Origin: Psoroptes ovis
Lineage: Eukaryota; Arthropoda; Arachnida; Sarcoptiformes; Psoroptidae
Direction of reading: 5' to 3'
DNA: 64,000 bases
Assembly (NCBI GenBank): GCA_002943765.1
Contig: PQWQ01000006.1
Coordinates: forward strand, 992,001 to 1,056,000
Shown here: one piece after another, positions 52,551-64,000 of the stretch
How the letters are laid out: each line of letters begins with the position of its first letter
Position numbering within the stretch: the stretch's first letter is position 1
Notes under the pieces: model-generated
Databases searched by the model: none
The model's input: the letters and a program-made list of their open reading frames with translations, nothing else
Told to the model about the DNA's origin: nothing
Made by a program: the position numbers and the translations under genes

Positions 52551-55500
52551 GGTTTTAGAGGATTGAATTGAGACGAGAAAAAAATTAAAATGGGATGAAA
52601 ATGGAATGAATCGAAACAAAATCTATTAATCCATAGATATGGTGTGTTTTCGTATCAAAGATTCGATATTAGGTAAAATGTACGAATAAATTCAACCTTC
52701 AAATTATTTTGTTTTTGTTCAAATTGAAATAAATTTTCAGGTTTTGAGTTTACACATTTCAAATCTAAATCCATTCATTTCTCTTCATTTTCTTCGCATA
52801 AATTCAATATGGGAACACACACATTTTTCATAATTTTCTATGATAGCAAAAGCAGAAAAATTTCATGGAAATCAAAAAACGAATGCAAATCTATTCACAT
52901 GAATCATTTCATCTTGATGATGAATAAATGCACTGAACAAATAATAAAACACATGTGTTGTGTGACCTAGAGACCGATGATCTCTTGACAGGTAAAAAGG
53001 AGAAGAAAAAACAAATATGTTCAATGTATTCAATTCAATATTTACTTTTCGTGCTAACAATAAAAAAAATACCAGGTAAAATCGGAAAAAGACATGAACC
53101 AGACATCTAAAGCATTGAAGGCAATTTGAAAATCAACGAAAAAAAAAAGAAATCATCATTAATTACAATCATTGAATTTGATGTATGAATGGATTTAAAT
53201 AAAGAAATTACTGGAATGAATAATGACAAATTCAGCTCGATCAAATGCAGATTTAAATGATGAAATGAATGAAAAATAGTTTGAAAATAGAAATTTCGTT
53301 GATTTAAATTGCCATAGTTTTTAATATGCGAAAATAATTGCTAAATTGTAGCAATGATTTTGGCCTGAAATTTTTTTTTTTTTTGTTCAAGCATCACAAA
53401 GTGACAATTATTATTTTTTTTTTCGTTTTGATTTTGACATATTTTATTCAAGCAATTTTGAATATTTTTGACTCTAGATTTCAGATATCAATTTCAATCT
53501 TGTATTCAGTATGACTAGCACCGAAAAAGAATGTTGAAATAAGCAACAAAAATTAATAAAACGGCGGTGATTGCATAATTTAACCGAAAAATGAGTGAAT
53601 AAATAAATGAATGGAATGCTTAATGCAATTTCGAAAAAAATTAATCAAGTTTCAATGTCAATCACCACTAGCAAGCAAACGAACAAGAGAAATTCACATA
53701 AGAATTGGATTTTTTAATTATAAATTAAGCTAAAGCCAGAGCAGAACGAACGAAATTCTGGCTTCGTTTTCTGCCAAAAAAACTGTTCTCATTCGAATTT
53801 AGAGGGAAATCAATTTACAAAAAATTACTCAGAAAACAGAATTCGAATAGAAGAAAAAAACTGATTAAAAATTGAAATTTATTAAAAACACACACACAAT
53901 GCAGCAACGGTAAAGAAAAAACCATTCATTACCATAAAAGGTCGATGCCATTTTTGAATTTTGAAAATATTATAATAAATATAAATTGTAAACATTGAAA
54001 ACAGATTAGCATATTTTGTGTGTAAAGTTGAATGTTGAATAACAGATTTGTCAGGGGAAAGAAAGAAAAAATCAAATCAATCAAACGATCAATTAGAAAT
54101 TGAAAAATAACTGTTATTTCTTTTTCATTTTGTTTCAAATTATTATTTCAATAAAAAAACAATCACCAAAGAAACATGGTACAATGAAATTGCTGCACTG
54201 GAATCCCATAAATAATACATTTTCCTTTTCAAAAAAGAAAAAACAAATTACAAATGCACTTGTTATAATGATCAATTGATTATTTAAAATTTGACACATG
54301 GCTCAAACAAAAAACGAAACAAAACAAATCAATAATTATGAAACAACAACGAAATTGGTTTGAAAATAATTGGAAAGAAAATTTTCAATTTGCCAACAAA
54401 AAAGTAAAATATTAAATTAATTTTTCATTTTCATTTACATTCAATGTTTAAAAACATAATCGATTTGCATTTGAAAATTTATTTGACAATCATAATCATA
54501 ATAATGATAATGATGATAATAAATTGTCATTTTGATTGTTCATTTATTCATTCATTATTTCATTCAAGAAATCATTTCATAGATTGTCATTTCAATTTGT
54601 CATTTTTAATGCTAAAAACATTGAATTTGTTCAATTTTTTCGCCATAAATTCATTTATCTGTTTTGATTTAAATCATTCACTAATAATAATAATAATAAT
54701 AATAATGTGTCAACTTTTTAGTAGATTGTCAAATCTGGAAAATGATTATTATTAATATTTTTTCGACTTGTATTCACAATACATTTACAATATACGATTT
54801 TTCAAACATTTTTGATTGAAATTTAATACAAACATTTTTTCTCATTAATCGTCTTTCAATTTTTCTTACACCAAGCAAGATTATTTGGTTTAGTTTTCAT
54901 TAATTTATTTTTTCTTCTTCTCATTTTGATTGATTAGTGCTATATTTATGACTTGGTGGAAATGTAATTTTAGTAAAATAATTATAATATCAATGATAAT
55001 ATTCATAAATTTTCAAATTTATTATCGATATTTTTCGATATTATTATTGATTCAATAATTTTTATTTTTATTCGAAGAAAATAAGCATTAATACTGAGAT
55101 ATTAAACTTGAAAATTGTTTCGAGACTTTTATACAAGTAAAAAATAAATGAATATACCAAATGAATTTGTGTCTGTGAAAATGTTTACGCACAAAAATAT
55201 ACACACACAAATGCACACACACACACCAAAATTGGATTAAAAGTTTTTCTGCTTTTGCTGTTGATGATTTCTTTTTTCATCCTTCAAATTTTAAGCTCGA
55301 ATCAAATCAGATCACAATCGCAATTAATGGAAATTTCGACCTTAAATTTATCGTATTTTTAAGCTAGAATTTTTTTTCTGATTCTAATACTCAAAGTTTG
55401 TTTCCCACTTTATATTTCAATTTATCTTTTCATCAAATTTGTATTTTTTTCGAATATTTATTAAATTTCATTTTAATCAAATATTCATTTATTTACTTAT

Positions 55501-58500
55501 AATCAATGAATGTGAGCGGAAAGAAAGCAGGAGAGAGAAAATTGATGCAGAAAAAATGGTGAAAATGTTTGAAATTGAAAAAAATTGAAATGAAAACAAA
55601 TATCCCTGATATTAAAGTTCTGTCTAAAAATTCATTTTCGGGAATTAAATTTTTGAAAATGGTTCATATGTGTTGAAAACGTATGATCATAATCACAAAT
55701 TTTGATAAAATAATTTCAATGGAAACAGTAAATTTTTTTTTATGAACAAAATGTATAAATAATGAATGAATAATCGAGGAAAATAATTTTATAATTCAGA
55801 ACTATTTGAATTTTCCTACGAAGAGAGTCATCATTTCGATGCATTTAATTCAACTTATTTATGCATTCATTCTTTCAAAACTAATGAAATAAAATCATTA
55901 TTTTAGACTATTTAATTTTTGCCATCATGGTAAAAATAAAATTTTATCTTTAAAATGAAAATAAACAAATCGAAAAACATCAAAATATATGCTGTTATAT
56001 GAAATGTTTGAATTTTGAATTTCATCTATTCAACGAGATGTTCAGTAAACTAGAATTGTTTGTACAGAGATCAAGTCAAGCGACGAACATTCTGAATCGG
56101 TGGATTAATCTACAAGAAATGGTCACAGAAACAAAGATAATATGGATATAATTCAAAACGAAAAAAAATGATGATAATTTTGCAAACTTGATTAAATCTA
56201 AATTATTTTTGAAAATTGAATTGTATGAAATTTTGTTCGTTCCATGTTTCAACATTTGAAGCAAACAATGAATCTGTACTAATGAGCGATTGATAAGAGT
56301 TTCAATTTGATTTCAATTTTCAATTTCTTGCTGATTGATGGTTTTGTTTCTGGTTCGTTGCAATTACTGTGACAAAATTCAATTATACATTTCAAACAAA
56401 GGACGGCTTAAAAAATTTTCAACCAAAAAAGACAATACAACAATCGATAAATTTCAATTAATCATCAAACATAACAAGACACACAATGAAAAAAAAAGTA
56501 AAATCAAATTTCAAGGCAAAGAAATGGTAAGAAAAAGCGAAATTTCAAATCGTCGATTCTCTCATTTGAAAGAATTAGGGCATTGATTTTCCATGCGAAA
56601 ATTTAACAAATTCAAGATTAAATAAATGTAATATAGATATTAATAGCAATGAAATTTCGAATGATGAATGAATTGTAAATTCATTTTGTTGATAATTTTT
56701 CCTCAAAAATACATCCACAATATTTCCTACTACTTTGGCGAAGATTTTGTTGCTTTTAGCATTTAAAATTCGTGATATCGAAAATCAAAAAGGAGATTGA
56801 ATGATCCATTAATTTTTAACAAAATAATATCTATCCGATATTTATTTGTACTTCAAAACATATTTATACGACAAATAATCAACAAAAATAATAGAAATAG
56901 AAATAAATGTAAAGACAATGAAAAAAAATTTGATTTCAAAATAATCAATAATTATGGTTTTGATCGTTTCTTAAAATATTTCTACTTACTTACAACAAGA
57001 AAAATTTCCGAAAATAAAAATTTTTAATAGCCATTATCATTGTTGTTGTTGATGATGATGATAATGTTGTGTCATTGTTGTTTTTCCGGTCAAAATTATT
57101 TTATTTTAAAGGAATGATGAACAAAAACATTGACAAATAGCGATGAGATAAATGAAAACATATTTGAACATTTCTATTTTTGTTTGATGATCAATTTGAC
57201 AGTTGTTTGATAGCGGGAGAAAATCGAAAACACTGAAAAAGAAGAAAACACCGAATATTCTGACGTTAAATTGAAATCAAAATTTGATGGTTTTAAGAAT
57301 GAAATAAATTCAAAATCTTGAGGAAAATTTTAAGGAAAAAAATCAAGAATCAGAATCATTGACAAACGATGATGATGATGATGAGTGTTGATGACAAAAT
57401 CAAATTGAATTCGTGACAAACACAAATTAATACACGAAACACACATGAAACAAAAATCAAATGACACCGACCCACAAACACAATATCAATTACAATTCAT
57501 ATCCAATTCTGACAGATTGAAATATTTCATCTATCATTTTGATTTTAAGAAATTCTTGAATTTTAGAAAAAATGAATGGAAATATGAATGAAAATATGCA
57601 CTTTAATTCAATCATTCATATTTGCATTTTTCCTTTTAGTAATTGCATATATTTGCGCTTATTTCTCTGAAGCATCATCTCATATAGCCACACTGATGTG
57701 TATTTTGAAATGTTTTTTCCAGAAAAATAAATACAGAAATATTTCATCAAAAAGCGCAGAAACGCACTGAAAAAACAAAAAATCAAACATAGGCACACAC
57801 ACACAAACACTCAAACTTGAATTATATAACATTTTTCAAGACTTTTATTTCATTTTATTTTATTTCAATTTTCCCCTGTTTACTTCACTGATTTTTTTCA
57901 TATTGTTTTGTTCATTTTCTTATTATTCATTTAAAAAAAGCAGAAATGAAAAACTTGAAATCGCTGAGAGAAAATATTGAAATAAATGGATGAATGAATG
58001 AATCAAACAAATATGAAGAAATGTTAAATTTCACCAAAGAGGAAAAAAAACATTTAAATGTATGTTTATATGTGAAAAATGAAAATATTGTTGTTGTTCA
58101 TCGTTGAAAAATCATAATAATGATAATAATGAAATACACGGCATTCATAGCAGAAGCAAATGAAGCAGCACAAAAATACAATTTTTCTGTATTTTCAATT
58201 TTTCTTTCTATATTTTGAATATTGAAATTGAATGAAAGGAAATAAATGAAAAACAAGCTCGTTTTTTGCTTTTCTTTGCTTAGTTCATATATAAATAAAT
58301 TTTTATTTTGATATCAATTTTTAAATTTAAAATGTCTATAATTTTACTTACTCTAAGGGTATTTGTATTCATATTCAATTCAAGTGTTTTGATCAATCAA
58401 AAAGAAAATGAAAATCTGAGGTAAAATTTTATCAATTTGCAACTTGTTTCATCTTGATAAATGAACGAAAAGCATTATCAACCGTAATGAAATGAATGAA

Positions 58501-61500
58501 ATAAACATACAAATGAAAGTCGATCATTTTTCTCTAGATTTTTTTACATAGAAATGAAAATATTTGAAAATTTACCTAAGCTAAAATTAACAGATTGCTG
58601 GTCATGTATTATATTTGATAATTTTTGAATTTAAATTGATTCATTTTTCCCCATAATCACACATGATGTTTCTTCTCCTGTGATGGATTCATGTTTGATT
58701 CGTGATAATTTCGTGGTTTTTTTTGATTGATCGATTGAACGGATAAATGAATGATCGAAAATAAACACATGTGAAAATTTTTTATTCATAAATTCAAATT
58801 TTTTTCCATTTTTCGCCGCAGAAACACAGTAGCAACCAATTCAATCAATGAAATTTGAACGAAAAATGAAAAAAATTCAAATACAGCTGCTACTATTCAT
58901 GATGCTCATGGCTTAAAATGGTCATATTTTTTTACGAAAATCGTCGTAATAATGAAATGATTGAAATTCCAAGATAATCAATGAAAACTTGGGAAAAAAT
59001 TACACAAGAAAGTTTTTCAATAGAAATAAAATAAATATTGAAATTAAGCAAATGAATTTCTCGCTTATTTTATTAATTTGCCTCAAATTAATTGATTTAA
59101 ATTCAAATTCACATTTTTTAGTTGTTTAAAAATTCATACGTGGATTTTGATTACATAATTTTTCTTTCAAAAATGGGAAAATTGTTTCTTCCACCGTTAT
59201 ACTTCCTTTTTTCTTCCAGCAACTAAGATAAGCAGCAATAACAATAATAATGGATTGATGTTTGTGATTTCGCTTTTTTTCCTCCAGTATTCGTCATATG
59301 ATCTTGTTATGTTGTCATGTTGTCATTTACCTGGAGCCAAACGATAAAGAAAAGAAAATAATTCAGTTTTCAAAAAAAATCGAAAAAATCAAAAATGATA
59401 ATGAAATCCAATTTGATTTGAAAATGATATTTCGATTCAATTTGTTCAGTTCAAAGCATTTTGATTTCACAGAAAAACTTATTATTAATTCCTTTATTGA
59501 TTCGATCGATCGATTTCAATTGATTGATTATAATCAATTATTTAACGAAAAATAAAAATAAAGGCAAAAACAATAAATTTTCTTGCCATCGTATTCATTC
59601 ATTTATGATTTTCCAAAAAATTATTTTCGTTTGTTTACATGCTTTTCGAATATGAGAAATTGAAAAATTTTCTCAAAATTATTATTTACTAGACATTCAT
59701 AAGTCACGATTTGTGTGTTTTTTTTCATTTTCAAGCCATTTTTGCTGCTTACAAGCTAGAAAAAAATCACGAATAAACGAATATGATGGTAAAAAAAAAT
59801 TATCATTAAATACAACATCGAACAGCATAAATACACATTTGAACATCAGCACATCTGTCATCATGGAGAATTTCACGTTCGATGTGTATAATAAGTAAAA
59901 TAAATATTAATTCATCGAAAATACATATTTTGCTATTTGGATACGAAGAAAAATTCTTCGAAAAAAACAACAATAAATATATGACAAAACAGCCATCATC
60001 AACTGAAAACAACAAGTCGAAAACCTTTTTTGAAAATTTGATGGAAAATCTTTGGTTAAAATTTGTCATTATTTTTTTTCCTGCTTATAGTTATCATCGA
60101 AAACATCACATTTTGACTGCCATCATCATAATCATCATTTTGAATTGAAGAATAAACATTTGCATTGAAAATATTCAAACATTTTTTTGTTTTGATCATG
60201 AATACATTTGGATATAATGTATAAAAATAATAATATCAACATAAACACTTGTCAATTATTATGATCCTTTTATTATTATTATGGTAAAACTAATAACAAT
60301 GTTGATGATGATGATGATTATGAATCCTTAATAATAATCATTATCATCAGTAACATTATTACCATTACCATTATCATTAAAATTATTATTATCATTACCA
60401 TTACTATTTTCTTAATTTTTATTATTATTATCTTCATGAATCATTATAATTATCATCATTTTATTGACAATTTGTTGATTTGATATCAATCTTTTTTCTT
60501 TTTGTTTTTCATATTTCATTTATTATTTCAAATCATATCATTTTTTCTCCATTTTTTTACTTGGCATCAAAGAGCTGAGGTTTTTATCACCATCAAATCT
60601 CAAATACATGATGCTTTGAATCATTAGTTTTTTGTTAGCTGTTTAATTGTGGAGATATTAAAATTTAAAGTTTGAGATTTTTGCATGACCCTTCAACGGG
60701 TGGTTGCAAACATAAAACAAATTATTATCATTTTTTTTTAATTATAATTATTTAAATTTTTTAATTTATGTGGAAAAAAATAATTTCAATATTTGTTCAT
60801 TCGTACGGACAAAATGACAATTTTCATTCGGAACATTTTGCCATTTGATTAAAATACGAAACAATGGCTGCATTGTTGAATTTTTTCATTCTTTCTCATA
60901 GTATCACGATTGAACATTCAAAAATTCACACATATATTGATTCAAATAAATCAGAAAAGAAAGAATAAAATTCTTATTTGAATTGTGTTTATAAAAATCA
61001 AAATCTGAAAAGAAATGATGATCATGAACAATGGTTCATTTTTATTACGTTCGTTTTACGTATTGAATCATAAATCATCAATCATTTACTACTCGTTTTT
61101 TTCCATTTTTTCCTCTCTTCGATTAATTAATCAATGAATCATTGAAAATATATTTCATTTTATATTATATGAGAATTATCAGCGACGATTATCGAGATGA
61201 ATATGATTATTTTTATGGTTAAAAAATTGAAAACTTAATTCTTTGCCATGAGATTTCGTTAATAAATTTTTTTTCATTTTTTATAAAATAAATCCGTAAA
61301 CCTTGACACAGAAAATTGCTTTTTATATGTTTGTCCATTGCTGCTGATGATGATGATGATGATGAACTACACATCGCGCTAATCGCACAGAAACTGCACT
61401 TGCAAATTGAAATTAAAAAGAGCAAATTTTAAATAATAATAATAAATATAATTTACTCCATAAAAATGCGATAATGATGAACATTATTATTATTATCATA

Positions 61501-63782
61501 ATTGTGAATAACAGTAATAATTATAATTATGTTCAATTTTTTTTCAAATGTCTGAATGTGCATTTGACGCATTTATGGATCATAAATTAAATTTTATTTG
61601 AAGCCATTATAATATAGAGATGTATTTGGCCTATTTTTGAAAAAATTTCTTTTTTTTGCATTTTAAATAAAAATAATTTTAATCATATTTTCGCCATTTC
61701 ATTGTACGGAAATTTTTTTTCAATTCCAGTTAAAATTTATGAGATTAAAGAATTATATTTTCAAACAAAATTATTATCAAAATTGAGGGTCTTCGTAATT
61801 TAATCTTTGTTTTTTTCACCTCTATTCCGAACAAATTTATTTAGATTTTTTTTATTGAATTTCGTCAAATAAAATTTTTTTTGAACATTTTTGAACTTGA
61901 ATTTTGATTTTTTTTCATAGAAATTTTTTTCAAACTCAAATCATTCATAATCAAAAATTTTCCTAATTCAAAGATTTAAAATTGATTAAATTTTTTTCTT
62001 TGAAATCCTTTTAATTATTTTCATTGAAATTCACAAAAATCGAGAGGCAAGAAAAGTTTGGTGGTAGTTTGACCATTTCGATGAATTTGTTTAATCGTTT
62101 AATCATTTATTCATTTTTCAATATCTCGAAGCCTCGAAGCGAGATTTGCTATTTTCATTCCAAACAAAATATTATCATCAAAGAGAGTTCAGTATTCGAT
62201 ATGTCATTTTCGTTTTATCCGTCACATTTTGAATGAAATGATTTCATTTTATTTGATGGTTTATTTTTCTTCTAATTTGTTTTCCTAGAGCTTCTTTGAT
62301 TTGGCTCCCTCAATTTGAACGAGAAAAAAACAGATTAAACACAATAATTATAATCATCGTTATCATTATCATTATTATTATTATTGCCATTTGCTATTAG
62401 ATAATTCCAAACCATCATTGATCTTGATTTAGAAATTACGAAGAAAAAAAAAAGAAAATTTTCGAAAAAAAATCATTTCATAATCAATTGATGATGATGC
62501 TCATTATCAATTTAATAATCTCATATAAATTTATCTTAAATGGAAATTTTATCAAATTAAATCAATACATGTGTGTAGAAATAATGGGAAAAAAGTGTGT
62601 TTGTTTAAGCGTGTGCGTGTAATCATTTCATGAATTGTTATTACACTTGTTGTTAGTTGTTTTAATTAAGAAATATAAATGTAAAAATCAAATTGTATTA
62701 AATTTTTCAATTTTTTGATCCAAAGATTTCTTTTCTTCAAAAAAACCCGTTATCTGCCATGTTATAATCGATGGTTATGGTTTTGCTTTGTCGGTTGCAA
62801 GATTTTAAAATCATTTTTTTTTTTTTTTTTTAAACTTTTAATTTTCCATTTTCTCAAAATATATTGTTGCGTTTGTTTTTTAATCCTTTGTCACCGAATA
62901 CATAATTATCCTTTGAAGAAAATAACCAATTCATATGATAATAATGATGATTATTCTAATCATATTCAATAATTATAATCATTATCACCATTGAGCATTT
63001 TAAAATGTACAGAAAGTATTTATTTGAAAATTATTAACAGTAATCTACGATTTGAAAAAAAAGAAAATCTTAAAATTTTCAATTGTTAATAATTGTACAT
63101 TTTGCCAATGGTACGAACAATGTGTTTAACACAATGCACACGCTTGAAATCGTACAAATGGAATATGAGAATTTTATTAGATTTTCTTCATGAATCTATG
63201 AGCAATTTTTATTAATTAATGAATATTATGATAATGATGGAAAAAACACAAAACAACTCAACACATGTGTTCATCATAGAGAGAAGACCAAAAACAATAT
63301 GAAAATGATCAAATTTCAATTGGTTTTTCATTATAATTATCAATTTATATTTCAATCATCATTATGATTAATATTTACCATTATTATTTCATTATGTTTA
63401 GATTTCTTTTCTATTAATGTTTCCACTATGTATTTCATTAAGATAATTATTATTATGGCCATATGTTTTCCATCTCATTTCATTGCATTCAATTTTTTTC
63501 TTCCAAAAAAAATAAAAATAAAATAAAAATTCATATAATCTAATACAAAGCAACAACAACAAAATAAACAATATAAATTATATAAGTTTTAACCATTATT
63601 ACCATTATTATCATTATCGTAAGATTGATTGATGATGATGATAGAAGAAGGGTTAATGTATTGAGAATTTTTATATCATGATTCAAGTGTATATGTGAGC
63701 TTGTATTTTCTTTTTGTTTCGAATTATTATTATCATTATTTTTGTTTTTTGTTCTTTTTTTTAATTTGGTAATTTTGTTTTC

Positions 63783-63964
63783 TTTCAAAATTTGCAGTGA
63801 TTCCCAAACTGGGCGATATCGCCCACCACGGTTCAGGTGGGCGATAATGGTCCATTGGCACATTATTGGGCAATGGAGATTTCTTAAGGGGTGGGCGATG
63901 AAGAATATTTTTTTTGTGAAAGCGGGCGATGGCCCCAAAAAGTTTGGGAATCACTGTTTCAAAA
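63783..63964. mobile_element. hAT-type non-autonomous transposon (MITE), 162 bp
   Basis: The element 63795-63956 has perfect 16 bp terminal inverted repeats, CAGTGATTCCCAAACT. The CAGTG...CCCAAACT terminus is typical of hAT elements. TTTCAAAA occurs at 63783-63790 and 63957-63964, an 8 bp duplication as hAT makes, though four bases (TTTG) separate the left copy from the repeat. The interior is G+C-rich compared with its host and repeats GGGCGAT four times, once as the palindrome TGGGCGATATCGCCCA. No transposase frame is present. Confidence 0.8.
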
Positions 63965-64000
63965 GATTTATGTATCTATCAATAATATCGAATTTAGAGA
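63965..64000. other. Window end
   Basis: 36 bases of AT-rich flank with nothing recognisable. Confidence 0.6.

Larger units (their letters stand above)
45098..63782. other. 18.7 kb of AT-rich sequence without a supported gene
   Basis: Only simple repeats (ATG, ATT, GAAT, CA) and A/T runs are seen, apart from the small items listed separately. Open frames up to 160 codons occur but are Phe/Leu/Ile/Lys/Asn-rich, have no domain, and fit strand-skewed AT sequence. No RNA gene was recognised. Confidence 0.5.

Noticed and set aside
56335..56586. Frame with CNYC and a later KHNKTH resembling a zinc finger
   Set aside because: The Cys and His pairs are about 35 residues apart and no finger core residues are present.

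Overview
The window is eukaryotic nuclear DNA with very AT-rich non-coding sequence, tiny introns (55-88 bp inside the coding blocks) and proteins full of Gln, Asn and Ser runs. The two recognisable genes are arthropod-type developmental chromatin and nuclear-receptor genes. Together these features fit a small arthropod genome, most likely an acariform (astigmatid-type) mite. The species assignment is inference.

All genes I can support are on the minus strand. From left to right: (1) 1-5291 is brahma (brm/SMARCA4), the SWI/SNF ATPase, with five coding exons. Its acidic C-terminal tail runs off the left edge. (2) 5292-6060 is its probable 5' UTR intron and promoter. (3) 6245-6685 is a small single-pass membrane protein with a Cys-rich tail that I do not recognise. 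(4) 8632-33450 is a taiman/p160 (NCOA) steroid-receptor coactivator. I reconstruct ten exons whose splice phases all agree and sum to 9606 nt (3201 residues plus stop). It carries bHLH, PAS-A, PAS-B, several LXXLL receptor boxes and a C-terminal LXXLL. Its first intron is about 14.4 kb and holds a GC-rich promoter-like islet and two weak candidate exons.

(5) 33451-64000 is mostly gene-poor AT-rich sequence, with one notable island: a tandem pair of unfamiliar small membrane-protein genes. The copy at 40250-40600 is intact; the copy at 39038-39394 carries an in-frame stop. Their differences are mostly synonymous, which points to past protein-level selection. Two short non-autonomous DNA transposons are also visible: an 82 bp mariner-type near-palindrome at 45014-45095 and a 162 bp hAT-type element at 63795-63956.

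Functionally, Brahma remodels nucleosomes and Taiman recruits histone-modifying machinery to the ecdysone receptor, so both act in hormone-responsive transcription. Their adjacency is probably coincidental. The strongest leads for novelty are the Arg/Tyr-rich membrane gene pair, the interrupted bHLH basic region of Taiman, and the cryptic promoter islet in its long intron. No tRNA, rRNA, CRISPR or viral genes were recognised.
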